From contig CAKUZL010000001.1 in assembly GCA_934718085.1 (NCBI GenBank), forward strand, positions 248,001 through 312,000: a DNA stretch of 64,000 nucleotides, written 5' to 3'. The DNA comes from an uncultured Candidatus Melainabacteria bacterium. Lineage in GTDB: Bacteria; Cyanobacteriota; Vampirovibrionia; Gastranaerophilales; Gastranaerophilaceae. Under the pieces are notes generated by a model. That model worked only from the letters and a program-made list of their open reading frames with translations. It had not been told where the DNA came from and searched no databases. The position numbers were made by a program, and so were the translations under genes. Of this stretch, positions 24,457 through 32,753 are shown one piece after another (positions within the stretch are counted from its first letter, which is position 1; every line of letters starts with the position of its first letter).

Positions 24457-24488
24457 AATAAAAGGATACCGAAAGGTGTCCTTTTATT
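24457..24488 (+). terminator. Terminator directly after tRNA-Leu
   Basis: AATAAAAGGATACC (24457-24470), loop GAAA, GGTGTCCTTTTATT (24475-24488), then an AT-rich tail. The stem abuts the tRNA 3' end. Confidence 0.75.
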
Positions 24489-24736
24489 ATTATAACCGGT
24501 TTACCGTGTCGGATGAAAACAGGGCTCCGTTGTATTTTTGTTGTATATGACAAGGTTGCGGAAGGACAAGAGGATTACAAGGTGGGATTTTCTCCGTCTC
24601 GGGAGGAAAATCCGAAGTGTTCGGTGTTGTTTTGCACTTCAAAACCGACCGTCGAAACAAACGGACGAAATTTTAATTTTAAAATAAATATTATCCCTTT
24701 CCCGTTCGGGACGAATTTTTCCGAAAAGACGGTTTG

Positions 24737-24961
24737 TTATTTAAAAAGGTGAAATCCCGTGATAAACGTAGCCGCGATAAATATAGCCGCAACGTACATC
24801 GTAAGTTTATTCAACCCCGATTCCGCGCTTTTTTGGGACGAAAAAATGTCAGCCATTCCGCCCATAGCCGCGACTCCGCCGCCTTTGGGCGAGTGCATCA
24901 AAATCAATATTGTCAATAAAATTGCGCTTACTATTTGTATTATCCAAACTACAGTCAGCAT
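24737..24961 (-). CDS. secG: Preprotein translocase subunit SecG
   Basis: A 74-residue protein with two membrane helices (residues 1-22 and 52-70) flanking the conserved cytoplasmic loop LMHSPKGGGVAAMGGMADIFSS. This is the family signature (KGxGxGxxxGxxxxxFG-like). SecG is the small auxiliary subunit of the SecYEG channel. It stands between tRNA-Leu and a DUF167 gene on the same strand, the latter ending 35 bp upstream, so the two may be co-transcribed. Confidence 0.93.
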   Translation of the reverse strand: MLTVVWIIQIVSAILLTILILMHSPKGGGVAAMGGMADIFSSQKSAESGLNKLTMYVAAIFIAATFITGFHLFK

Positions 24962-24995
24962 GTTTTAAACTCCGTATACGTACAAATTTATGTTA

Positions 24996-25289
24996 TCACA
25001 AAGATAAAATTTTGCGAATTTCGTCTTCCGATTTATTTTTGACAAGCAAAGTTTTGTTGGAAGATTTTTCGCCTGAAACGAACGAAATAGAGGTTTTCGG
25101 AGCTTTTAAAACATCAGATAAAAACAAAATTAATTTTTTGTTTGCCTTGTTGTCGTTCGGAGGTGCGCTGATTTTGATTTTTAAAAGACCTTCTTTTACG
25201 CCCAAAATCTCGTCTTTGGAGGAATTCGGCGTAAGTTTGATAAAAATCAGAGTTCCGTCTTTTGAGGGCTTTAAAAAATCGTTGTTCAC
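24996..25289 (-). CDS. DUF167 (YggU) family protein, 97 aa
   Basis: A small single-domain protein of the DUF167/YggU family, found across bacteria and of unknown function. The signature LTPNSSKDEILGV near residue 20, KIKISAPPNDNKANKKLILFLS near residues 38-59 and ISFVSGEKSSNKTL near 69 fit the family closely. The start is GTG with CGGAGA about 6 bp upstream; it lies on the opposite strand to the helicase gene, whose start is 95 bp away. It probably forms a unit with secG downstream. Confidence 0.9.
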   Translation of the reverse strand: MNNDFLKPSKDGTLIFIKLTPNSSKDEILGVKEGLLKIKISAPPNDNKANKKLILFLSDVLKAPKTSISFVSGEKSSNKTLLVKNKSEDEIRKILSL

Positions 25290-25384
25290 AAAATTTCTCC
25301 GTATCTTTTTTGATTATCCGACTTTTTTTTCGGTTTGTCAAAGGCTTAATCCGTGGTAAAATATCTTTGAGAGGCAGGTTTTTT

Positions 25385-28300
25385 ATGGCAATCACTCCGA
25401 GCGTGAAGCAGCAGGAATGTATAGATTCGATAGACGGTCCCGTTACCGTTTTGGCGGGTCCCGGGACAGGTAAAACTTTTACAGTTATCCAAAGAATCGC
25501 GAACATGCTGAAAAAAGGCATAAAGCCCGAAGAGATTTTGTGTCTGACGTTTTCGGAGGCTGCGGCGCGCGAGATGAAAATTCGTCTGACCTCGCTCAAT
25601 GCGGGGATGATAAACGCCGGCGCGGTTCCCGTAAAAACTTACCATTCGTTTTGTGCGGACATAATCAATCGTTATCCCGATAAATTCGAACTTTCCGACA
25701 ATGTTTCCGTCATCAGCGAAATTCAAAGTACCAAACTGATGGACGAAATCGTGAAAAATGCCGAACTCACGGGGTTTAAGACTCAGTACGGAAGCAGTTC
25801 TTTCTATGTAAACGAACTGATTTCCGCCGTCGCAAAAATAAAAAAAAGTCGACTGACAAAAGAACAATATTTTGAAAATCTTAACAACAATCCCGAAATG
25901 CGCCCGAAACTGTTCGATCTGCAAGAAGATTTGGAGGAGCGAAAGAAAAAAGGAAAGCCTTTTCTTACCGCGGAAAAAAAATATGAAGCTCAGTTAAAAC
26001 GAATTTTGAAAGCGGAGGAGGCGTATGCGATTTACGAAAAGTACTCCGTGGCGATGAAAGAGCGCAGTCTTATTGACTTTGACGACATGATAAACTTTGT
26101 TCTCGATGCGTTTTCGTCCGACGAAGAATTTTTGAAAAAAGCGGCGTCTCCGTTCAAATATTTTTTGGTCGACGAATACCAGGACACCAATTATGCCCAA
26201 AACTCGATTGTCTTTGAGCTTGCGAAAGGCGCGGAGAGCAATAACGTGTTTGTTGTCGGTGATGATGACCAGATTATTTTTGAATTTCAGGGGGCAAATA
26301 CCGACACACTTGAAAAATTTATAGAAAAATTCCCCGAAACGAAAGTTATTTGTCTTACCGAAAATCGGCGTTCGACCCAAAATATCGCGGATTTTGCATA
26401 TTCCGTGATTTCATCCGCAAAAGGAAGAATGGAGACAAATCCGGCGTTTCGGAACAAAAATATTTCGAAAAAATTAACTTGCGTCAACGAAAAATTATTT
26501 CCGCTGAACAAAAAAATCGACATCGAGGTTTTCGAGGGATTGGTTCCCGAAAATAATTTTATTGTGGACAAAATCGAGGAAATTATCGCAATGTTGCCCG
26601 AAAACGAAGACGGAGACAAGGACTTGTCTCAAATTGCGATTTTGACCCGTACGAACGGTGAAAGTGAAGAGTTTGCGCGGCTTTTGCACGCCAGAAATAT
26701 CAGATATCAACGAGATGTTTCAAAAGATATTTTCGAATTGAAGCCGTCTCTTGCAATTTATTTTTACCTCAAAGTCCTGCAAAACACAGTCGTTCACGGT
26801 GATAAGCTGTTTAAAATAATTTCGTCCGCGCCGTTTTCGTTCGATGACGATGATGTCGCTTTTTTACTTTCCGAAAAACGAAAAAATCGGAAAGATTTTA
26901 TTTTTAATCTTCGCGCAAATCTTTCGCGAAATTGGGCGAACAAAGCAACGATAAAGAATTTTCTTGATACGTTTGACACTTTGGCAAAGCTCAAATCGCA
27001 TTTGGGAATTTCGTCGTTTTTGGGCATGCTCGTTTCTAAAACGGGTATTTTGAACTATTACATAAATTCCGAAATCAATAAAATTCAAAACGCGGGCGCG
27101 ATAAAGAAAATCTTCGACGAGGCGGCAATTTATGCAAAATCTCACCCGGGCGCGGGTATCGACGATTTTACCGACGAACTGGATTTTGCTTTGAACGAAA
27201 AAATTTCGCTTCCCGCCGACAAAGACGACAGTGTCGATAATGCCGTGCAGCTTGTGACTTTGCACAAATCCAAAGGGCGCGAGTTCGAATACGTTTTCAT
27301 CCCTCATTTGACCGCCGATAAATGGGAAAAGAAGCGAGGACGAACCGATTCTGCAGAATATTTGCCGCTTAAAGTCGAAAATCCCGAGGATGACGCCAAA
27401 ATTGCGGGCATGCTCAGGTTGCTTTTTGTCGGTATAACTCGTGCGAAGCATTCTCTGTTTTTGACTTATTCCTGCGTTTCGGACAAAAAAACGAACGAAT
27501 TTACTTCACTTCTCGAAAATGCGGTTAATTCGTCGGAAATTTGTTTTCAAACAATTCACAAAAACGACAAAAATTCTTTGGCGGCGGAAATCTTGAAATC
27601 CTTTATTTCCGTGGATTTTGACTACAAAGCCGATTTGATGTCGGAAATCAAAAAAATTGCCGAAAATTTTCCGTTAAGTGCAAGCTCGCTTACGTCTTAC
27701 GAAAAATGTCCGTTTGCGTTTTATTTGGCGAATATTTTGTCCGTACCTTCGTGTTCGGAGGTTTCGGATGTCGTAAAATGCGGTCGCGCGCTGCATTACG
27801 CGCTCGACAAAGCGGTAAAACTTTGGCAAAACGACGGGGTGTGTCCGTCAAAAGAGAAGTTTGAAGAACTTTTCACCGCAAGGCTTGAGACCGAAGAGTT
27901 CGATTCCGAAGAAGCCTTTGCCGAAACAAAAGACCGAGGGCTTGTAATTATCAATAATTACTATCCTAAATTTGTCTTAATTCCCGTAAAAAATATTTAC
28001 AAAACCGAGTACGCGTTTGATTTCGTGAAGTTCGAAAATTCGCTGCTGAAGGGCTCGATTGACCGTGTCCAGCAAAACGAAGACGGAACGTATTCCGTAA
28101 TCGATTATAAAGCGGGTTCCGCAAAGTCGCGTAAATCGCTTGAAGACGGCGGCGATTACGATTTTTACTTAAATCAGCTCAGGTTTTATAAGCTCGTTTT
28201 TGAGTATCTTAACCCCGAAAAACACGTAACTAAGGGCGTTTTACTCTTTATTGCCGACGGAAAAGAAGTCGACTTCGAATTAACCGAACACGATAACGAT

Positions 28301-28462
28301 TTAATCGCCCGTAAAATCAATGATGTTCAGCGAGAAATATTGAGTCTCGATTTTCAACCTCACTACGATAAGAAAAATTGCGAAAATTGCGGATACAAAG
28401 AGCTTTGTTCGTATTGCTCCGAGGAAAAATTTGTTCAATCCTCGGAACGAACGTTTGCTTAA
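25385..28462 (+). CDS. UvrD/PcrA-type helicase with C-terminal PD-(D/E)XK nuclease and iron-sulphur cysteines
   Basis: A 1025-residue superfamily 1A helicase. Walker A is AGPGTGKT (residues 24-31), Walker B FLVDEYQDTN near 262, motif III VVGDDDQIIFEFQGA, and motif VI LRLLFVGITRAKHSLF near 675-690. The C-terminus is a RecB-like nuclease domain with GSIDRV and VIDYKAG, and cysteines in EKCPFAF and CENCGYKELCSYC that match an AddB-type 4Fe-4S site. This architecture suggests double-strand break end-processing or other DNA repair. I start at ATG 25385, after AGAGGCAGG; a longer open frame has no supporting motif. The gene appears monocistronic. Confidence 0.93.
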   Translation: MAITPSVKQQECIDSIDGPVTVLAGPGTGKTFTVIQRIANMLKKGIKPEEILCLTFSEAAAREMKIRLTSLNAGMINAGAVPVKTYHSFCADIINRYPDKFELSDNVSVISEIQSTKLMDEIVKNAELTGFKTQYGSSSFYVNELISAVAKIKKSRLTKEQYFENLNNNPEMRPKLFDLQEDLEERKKKGKPFLTAEKKYEAQLKRILKAEEAYAIYEKYSVAMKERSLIDFDDMINFVLDAFSSDEEFLKKAASPFKYFLVDEYQDTNYAQNSIVFELAKGAESNNVFVVGDDDQIIFEFQGANTDTLEKFIEKFPETKVICLTENRRSTQNIADFAYSVISSAKGRMETNPAFRNKNISKKLTCVNEKLFPLNKKIDIEVFEGLVPENNFIVDKIEEIIAMLPENEDGDKDLSQIAILTRTNGESEEFARLLHARNIRYQRDVSKDIFELKPSLAIYFYLKVLQNTVVHGDKLFKIISSAPFSFDDDDVAFLLSEKRKNRKDFIFNLRANLSRNWANKATIKNFLDTFDTLAKLKSHLGISSFLGMLVSKTGILNYYINSEINKIQNAGAIKKIFDEAAIYAKSHPGAGIDDFTDELDFALNEKISLPADKDDSVDNAVQLVTLHKSKGREFEYVFIPHLTADKWEKKRGRTDSAEYLPLKVENPEDDAKIAGMLRLLFVGITRAKHSLFLTYSCVSDKKTNEFTSLLENAVNSSEICFQTIHKNDKNSLAAEILKSFISVDFDYKADLMSEIKKIAENFPLSASSLTSYEKCPFAFYLANILSVPSCSEVSDVVKCGRALHYALDKAVKLWQNDGVCPSKEKFEELFTARLETEEFDSEEAFAETKDRGLVIINNYYPKFVLIPVKNIYKTEYAFDFVKFENSLLKGSIDRVQQNEDGTYSVIDYKAGSAKSRKSLEDGGDYDFYLNQLRFYKLVFEYLNPEKHVTKGVLLFIADGKEVDFELTEHDNDLIARKINDVQREILSLDFQPHYDKKNCENCGYKELCSYCSEEKFVQSSERTFA

Positions 28463-28660
28463 TATTGAACGTCGGTATAATTACGAGTGTTTATAAAACC
28501 GGTTCGATGCTGCCGAGCGGTTAACGAAGCGACTTTTTCGCAAATTGTGAAGGTATACTCGGCTGTGTGCGCGGTTTTATTTTTCTGTCTTGTGTACGTT
28601 TGCGAGATGTCCAAATTTTGCCGTCATCGAAAAAGTTTCTTTTTACCGCTTTTCTGCAAT

Positions 28661-28696
28661 AAAAAAGCAAACTCCGCTATCGAAGTTTGCCTTTTT
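28661..28696. terminator. Bidirectional terminator
   Basis: GCAAACTCC (28667-28675) pairs with GAAGTTTGC (28682-28690, one mismatch); A6 precedes and CTTTTT follows, so it works on both strands. It separates the helicase gene from the convergent TPR gene. The 28463-28660 stretch before it holds no gene I can support. Confidence 0.75.
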
Positions 28697-28713
28697 GGTT
28701 TTGATTTTTTCGT

Positions 28714-30888
28714 TTATTTCTTTTTGAGTTGTTCCGTGATGACGTTTACGCGCATTTTTGAATATTGCGTATATTTGTTGTCGTCGGGGACGTCTCTCAA
28801 AAACTTTTGATATGCCGCCAACGCGTCTTCGAGTTGGTTCAATTTATCGTATGCAAGTGCCGCGGAATAGTCAAGCAGCGGGTAATCGGCATTTAACGAA
28901 ATAGCTTTTTTGAAGTTAGCCCGTGCGCCTTCGTAATCTTTCGTCGCGTACGCAACGTGTCCGAGGTAATAATACGGCATGAACTCGTCGGGAACGATTT
29001 TGCAAACGTGCTCGAGCATTTTTTTGGCTTCGCCGTATTCACCTTTGTTTATAAGCGTTACGGCTTCCGATAACTCGTCGTTGACTGCTTCGGACGAAAT
29101 ATGCTTTTTCAGACTAATTGCATTTTCGTTGTTTTTGTCGATGTTCAAAACCGCGTTGACATAAGTAATTGCGGTCGGAAAATCTTTTTTCTCGTAGTAC
29201 ATTTTCGCCATATCGTACAAAACATCGGTGTTTTGGGGTTCCAAAGCCGACGCTTTTTTGTAATAAACCGCCGCTTCGTCATAGTAACGGGCTTCTTTGT
29301 AGTATTTTGCTATCGTCGACACCGAACGGAAATTCTCCGGATTTATTGTGTTTATTACCTTTACGGCTTCTATGTATCTTTTTTCGTTTGCAAGTTTTTC
29401 CGCTTGTTCAAAAAGATTTTCTTCGGGAGTCGTCGTTTGTTGTCGAACCTCGACGGGCTCTGTTTTTGCTTCGACGATTTGAACATTTTTTTGTTCGTTT
29501 ATTTTTTCCGATTTTTTTTCGAGTTTTATTTCGTTATCGGTTTTTTCGAAAACGTTTTCTTCGGTTGCTTCCGTTGTTTCGGTTTTTTTGCCGAAGAAAA
29601 GCTTTTTAAAGAAATTTTCCGAAGATTTTACTTTTTCCGTTTTAACAGGTTTTATGTTTTCGTCCGAGGTCGTTTCGGAAACGGCTTCACGGGTGTCTTC
29701 TTCGACATTTTGTGCGGTTGTTTTAACTTCGGTGTAAGTTTTTTCGGTGACGGTTTCTCGGGTGTTGTCTTCAACATTTTGCGCGGCGGTTTTTACGTCG
29801 GCATAAGTTTTTTCCGTGACGGTTCGTTCCGTTACGGGCAACGCGTGAAGCGTCAGGATTGTTTTGTCCGGAGCTTCAACTCTTGTCGTGTACCGCGGAT
29901 TTAAGACCAAATATTTCGAATTTCCGTTGTTTTCGCTGTGAATGATTTTTGCGTCCGCGACTTTAGTGTCGGTTCCGTAAAGCGAATAAACGCCCGCAAA
30001 TTTTGCGTTGTTGTCCGCTATGTTTATGACCTTTGAGCCGCCTTGGAACGTTATTTTCAGCGACGAATTGTCAAAATTGTAAGTCGTATATTTTTTTGCG
30101 GTATTTTTAATCGTTTCCGGAACGTAAATGTCCTTTTCGCTTTGAGGAACGTATTTTGCAATCGATGCGACCGTCGGGAATTTATCCGAATGTTTTTTCA
30201 TAAAATTTTGAGTTTCCGTAAGGTCTTCGATTTCTTTTTTGTAAGATTCGCTTTCGGTTTTGAACGATGCCGCAACCTTATATTCTCTGATTGCGTCGTC
30301 AATTAAGCCGTTTGCCGCATAACACCTTGCCGCCGCAACTCTGTATTCGCCGATGGCGGGAAATTCTTTTATTAAAGATTTGTAAATTTCGCCCGCTTGA
30401 GTGTATTCGCCGCGAAATTCTCTCATCAGACCCAAAACGTACTTGTAATCGGGGTTGGATTTGTCCATTGAAAATGCGGTTTTTATTTCTTCGTAAGCCT
30501 TTTCGGGAAATCCCGCGTTCAAATAAACCAATCCTTTTCTGTAGTGCAACGAGGGAATCGTCGGTGTTTGAACAAGCGCATCGTCGAGTTTTTTCAACAA
30601 AAAGTCCGCCGCCGCGGGATCGTTTGCCGCAAGGTTTGTTATTTCCGCGTATAAATCCGACGCAGCTTTGAAATTGTTGGCATGCTCGTATTCTTCGATA
30701 AGAGAATAAAGCTCTTCGTATTTTTCGGGGTTTGCTTTGACTTTGTTTTCTTTGATTTCCTGTTTTATCGTCGGTGCGGATTCCATCGAATCCAAAATAG
30801 CTCCGTTGAAAGTCGCGTGCTCGTACGCTCCCGCTCCGAGAGTCGTTGCCAAAAATGCCGCCGACAATATGATTCCTTTTTTCTTCAT
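28714..30888 (-). CDS. Secreted TPR protein with internal 23-residue repeats, 724 aa
   Basis: The signal peptide MKKKGIILSAAFLATTLGAGAYEH is followed by N-terminal tetratricopeptide repeats (for example PSLHYRKGLVYLNAGFPEKA, residues about 55-215). A beta-like middle domain lies at about 260-345. A low-complexity region follows with two near-identical 23-residue units TVTEKTY..VKT.AQNVE..TRE and a Glu/Lys-rich linker. C-terminal TPRs (TDVLYDMAKMYYEKKDFPTA and DEFMPYYYLGHVAYATKDYE) finish the protein. A periplasmic or envelope scaffold is likely. It has its own strong promoter at 30918-30946 and a GGAG ribosome binding site, so it is separately expressed although it follows the envelope operon on the same strand. 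Confidence 0.9.
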   Translation of the reverse strand: MKKKGIILSAAFLATTLGAGAYEHATFNGAILDSMESAPTIKQEIKENKVKANPEKYEELYSLIEEYEHANNFKAASDLYAEITNLAANDPAAADFLLKKLDDALVQTPTIPSLHYRKGLVYLNAGFPEKAYEEIKTAFSMDKSNPDYKYVLGLMREFRGEYTQAGEIYKSLIKEFPAIGEYRVAAARCYAANGLIDDAIREYKVAASFKTESESYKKEIEDLTETQNFMKKHSDKFPTVASIAKYVPQSEKDIYVPETIKNTAKKYTTYNFDNSSLKITFQGGSKVINIADNNAKFAGVYSLYGTDTKVADAKIIHSENNGNSKYLVLNPRYTTRVEAPDKTILTLHALPVTERTVTEKTYADVKTAAQNVEDNTRETVTEKTYTEVKTTAQNVEEDTREAVSETTSDENIKPVKTEKVKSSENFFKKLFFGKKTETTEATEENVFEKTDNEIKLEKKSEKINEQKNVQIVEAKTEPVEVRQQTTTPEENLFEQAEKLANEKRYIEAVKVINTINPENFRSVSTIAKYYKEARYYDEAAVYYKKASALEPQNTDVLYDMAKMYYEKKDFPTAITYVNAVLNIDKNNENAISLKKHISSEAVNDELSEAVTLINKGEYGEAKKMLEHVCKIVPDEFMPYYYLGHVAYATKDYEGARANFKKAISLNADYPLLDYSAALAYDKLNQLEDALAAYQKFLRDVPDDNKYTQYSKMRVNVITEQLKKK

Positions 30889-30917
30889 ATATAACTCCGT
30901 CTATATTGTTTTTCCCT

Positions 30918-30946
30918 ATTATACCCTATTCCGCGCCCGATTTCAA
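30918..30946 (-). promoter_or_regulatory. Strong sigma-70-type promoter of the TPR gene
   Basis: On the minus strand TTGAAA (30946-30941), 17-bp spacer, TATAAT (30923-30918, perfect). The start codon is 30 bp downstream. Confidence 0.85.
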
Positions 30947-30955
30947 ATTTTTTTC

Positions 30956-31984
30956 TTATCTTAAATTTACTTCATATCTTCCGTTTTCGAATTTGACCGA
31001 GAACGTCATTGTTTCGCCTCTGTACGTCACCGGCGGAGGATTGAATGTCGGAACGGACATCATGGCTCTGTATACCGCGTCATCCAAAAGAATGTTTCCC
31101 GATTGTTTCGAAAATTTTCGTCCGGTCAGTTTTCCCGAAGAATTTATTGTGAATGTTACCTCGCAATGTCCGTTTCCGTCGATTTTTGTAAAATCGATTT
31201 TGGAAAAAAGTTGTCTTCTGAGTGAATTTTTATAATTCTGCAACGATGCGGCGGACATGCCCGTAACTGCGGTTGTTTTTTTCGGTGTTGTAACGGACTG
31301 ATTCGGTGTTGAGGCTTGTCGTGCCTGAGTCGGTACCGTTTTTTGCGGCAAGCTCGCGGTGCCGGACGGTTTTGAACTTTTTGAGGGTGTTGTTGAGGAT
31401 TTTACGGAAGTTTTTACAGGTTTTGTCGTTTTTACTGCAGGTTTTGCCGAACGTGCGGCGGTCGAGACAGATGCGATTGAAGGCTTTACGTTTGTTTTCG
31501 ACGTTTTTGAAGTGACGGGTGCTTTTGCGCCCGGAGTATTTTTATCCGAGGTTGCGAACTTTTTTTCTACCCAAATTTCGTCAATGTCTTTTACGTTTTT
31601 ACCGGGTAAAATCTTTGTTTCGGGCTTCTTTTCGGGATTGTTTTTGACAGACGAAGGAATCTCGATAAAAAATACGGTAAATGCCGATAAAATCAGGCAA
31701 ATTGCCAATATTACGTAAGAAACGACTTCTCCGGGATTTTTTAAAATATTTGTTTTCAGTCCGTAAAAAAAATTCTCCGCGGAACCGATTTCGTTGAACT
31801 TATCGTTTGATGAAGGATGTGCGACACGTTCCTGTTCCCGAGCGTCTTTATTGCCGTCCGGAGTTTTATGTCTTATTTCGGGTTCCCGAATTTCATCCGC
31901 GACCTCGACAAATTCATCGTTTCCGCATTCGCAAAAATCGGGCTTGGTTTCGTATTTTGCTTTACATTCTTTACATTCAAACAT
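30956..31984 (-). CDS. TonB-like protein with N-terminal zinc ribbon, 342 aa
   Basis: Three parts are visible. Residues 1-25 hold a zinc-ribbon-like motif with CKEC and CECG cysteines. One membrane helix (VVSYVILAICLILSAFTVFFIEI) lies near residues 90-112. Then comes a long Lys/Pro/Thr/Ser-rich linker and a C-terminal TonB-like domain (residues about 255-342): NGHCEVTFTINSSGKLTGRKFSKQSGN and LLDDAVYRAMMSVPTFNPPP. The cytoplasmic zinc ribbon is unusual for TonB. TonB proteins couple proton motive force to outer-membrane transporters, but no ExbB/ExbD is adjacent, so force transduction is unproven. The ATG overlaps the upstream stop (TGATG). Confidence 0.85.
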   Translation of the reverse strand: MFECKECKAKYETKPDFCECGNDEFVEVADEIREPEIRHKTPDGNKDAREQERVAHPSSNDKFNEIGSAENFFYGLKTNILKNPGEVVSYVILAICLILSAFTVFFIEIPSSVKNNPEKKPETKILPGKNVKDIDEIWVEKKFATSDKNTPGAKAPVTSKTSKTNVKPSIASVSTAARSAKPAVKTTKPVKTSVKSSTTPSKSSKPSGTASLPQKTVPTQARQASTPNQSVTTPKKTTAVTGMSAASLQNYKNSLRRQLFSKIDFTKIDGNGHCEVTFTINSSGKLTGRKFSKQSGNILLDDAVYRAMMSVPTFNPPPVTYRGETMTFSVKFENGRYEVNLR

Positions 31985-32745
31985 CAGTATTCTCTCGTTA
32001 TCGTTTCCGTGTCGTTATAATCCCCGGGATTACTGTATTTTGTCGTTCTTGAAATTTTCATCGCCCCGATTGCTCTTGTCGATGTTCTCATTGTGCCTTC
32101 GGGAAATTTCAAAATCTCTTTACCCTGATACCCTCGAATTACGGGCGCCATGTACTCTATTGCGTACGGCGTGTATTTCGGAGTTTCCGACCACGTTTTT
32201 ACGCTTGAAACTCTTCCGCTCTCCGATACTGTGAATTCAAACCGAAAAATCGTTCCCTGCGGTACGGTCGGAAGTTTTACGTCCTTCATTATTTGGTTTT
32301 GAATTCTTGAACGCCATACATTCCAGGCGATTTGCTCTTTTTCGGCACTTAAAGTTTTTTGTACTTCCGTTGTTCGCGGTCGGACGACTGTAGTTTCTTT
32401 CTTTGTCGTAACGCTCTTTTCGGTCGGTTTTTCGGTTTGAACTTTTTTCGTCTCGGTTTGAACGGTTTTGTTTGAGGTATTTCGCGAAACTTCACGTTTG
32501 TACGTTGAAGGCGCAGTTTTTTCCGTTTTTGTAACGGACACGGTCGGAAGAAATTTTTCCTTCGTTGCAGTTGTTTTTTGCGGTGTTTCTACTGTCTCTT
32601 CGGTGGTTTCCGTTTTTTCGTCGACTACAAACGAAGAATCGTAAACTTTAAATTCCGGGTGGAGTTTCGGTCGGAAAAATGCAGCCGAGAAGCTAAGCAG
32701 CAGTAATATCACCGTCAAAACCGTTATAAAACGCATGTAAAACAT
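31984..32745 (-). CDS. Second TonB-like membrane-anchored protein, 253 aa
   Basis: An N-terminal membrane anchor (VLTVILLLLSFSAAFF), a Thr/Glu/Lys-rich linker of about 110 residues, and a C-terminal domain that looks TonB-like: WNVWRSRIQNQIMKDVKLP then GTIFRFEFTVSESGRVSSVKTWS and further strands. A final charged tail ends TITREY. It overlaps its neighbour downstream (TGATG) and lies 8 bp after the polytopic protein gene, so all are translated from one message. Two TonB-like proteins in a row suggests paired or redundant spanning of the periplasm. The assignment rests on pattern, not on a conserved catalytic residue. Confidence 0.75.
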   Translation of the reverse strand: MFYMRFITVLTVILLLLSFSAAFFRPKLHPEFKVYDSSFVVDEKTETTEETVETPQKTTATKEKFLPTVSVTKTEKTAPSTYKREVSRNTSNKTVQTETKKVQTEKPTEKSVTTKKETTVVRPRTTEVQKTLSAEKEQIAWNVWRSRIQNQIMKDVKLPTVPQGTIFRFEFTVSESGRVSSVKTWSETPKYTPYAIEYMAPVIRGYQGKEILKFPEGTMRTSTRAIGAMKISRTTKYSNPGDYNDTETITREY

Positions 32746-32753
32746 TGTTCCCG

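Noticed and set aside
24513..24752. Open frame of 79 codons after tRNA-Leu
   Set aside because: It overlaps the end of secG on the other strand and has no ribosome binding site.
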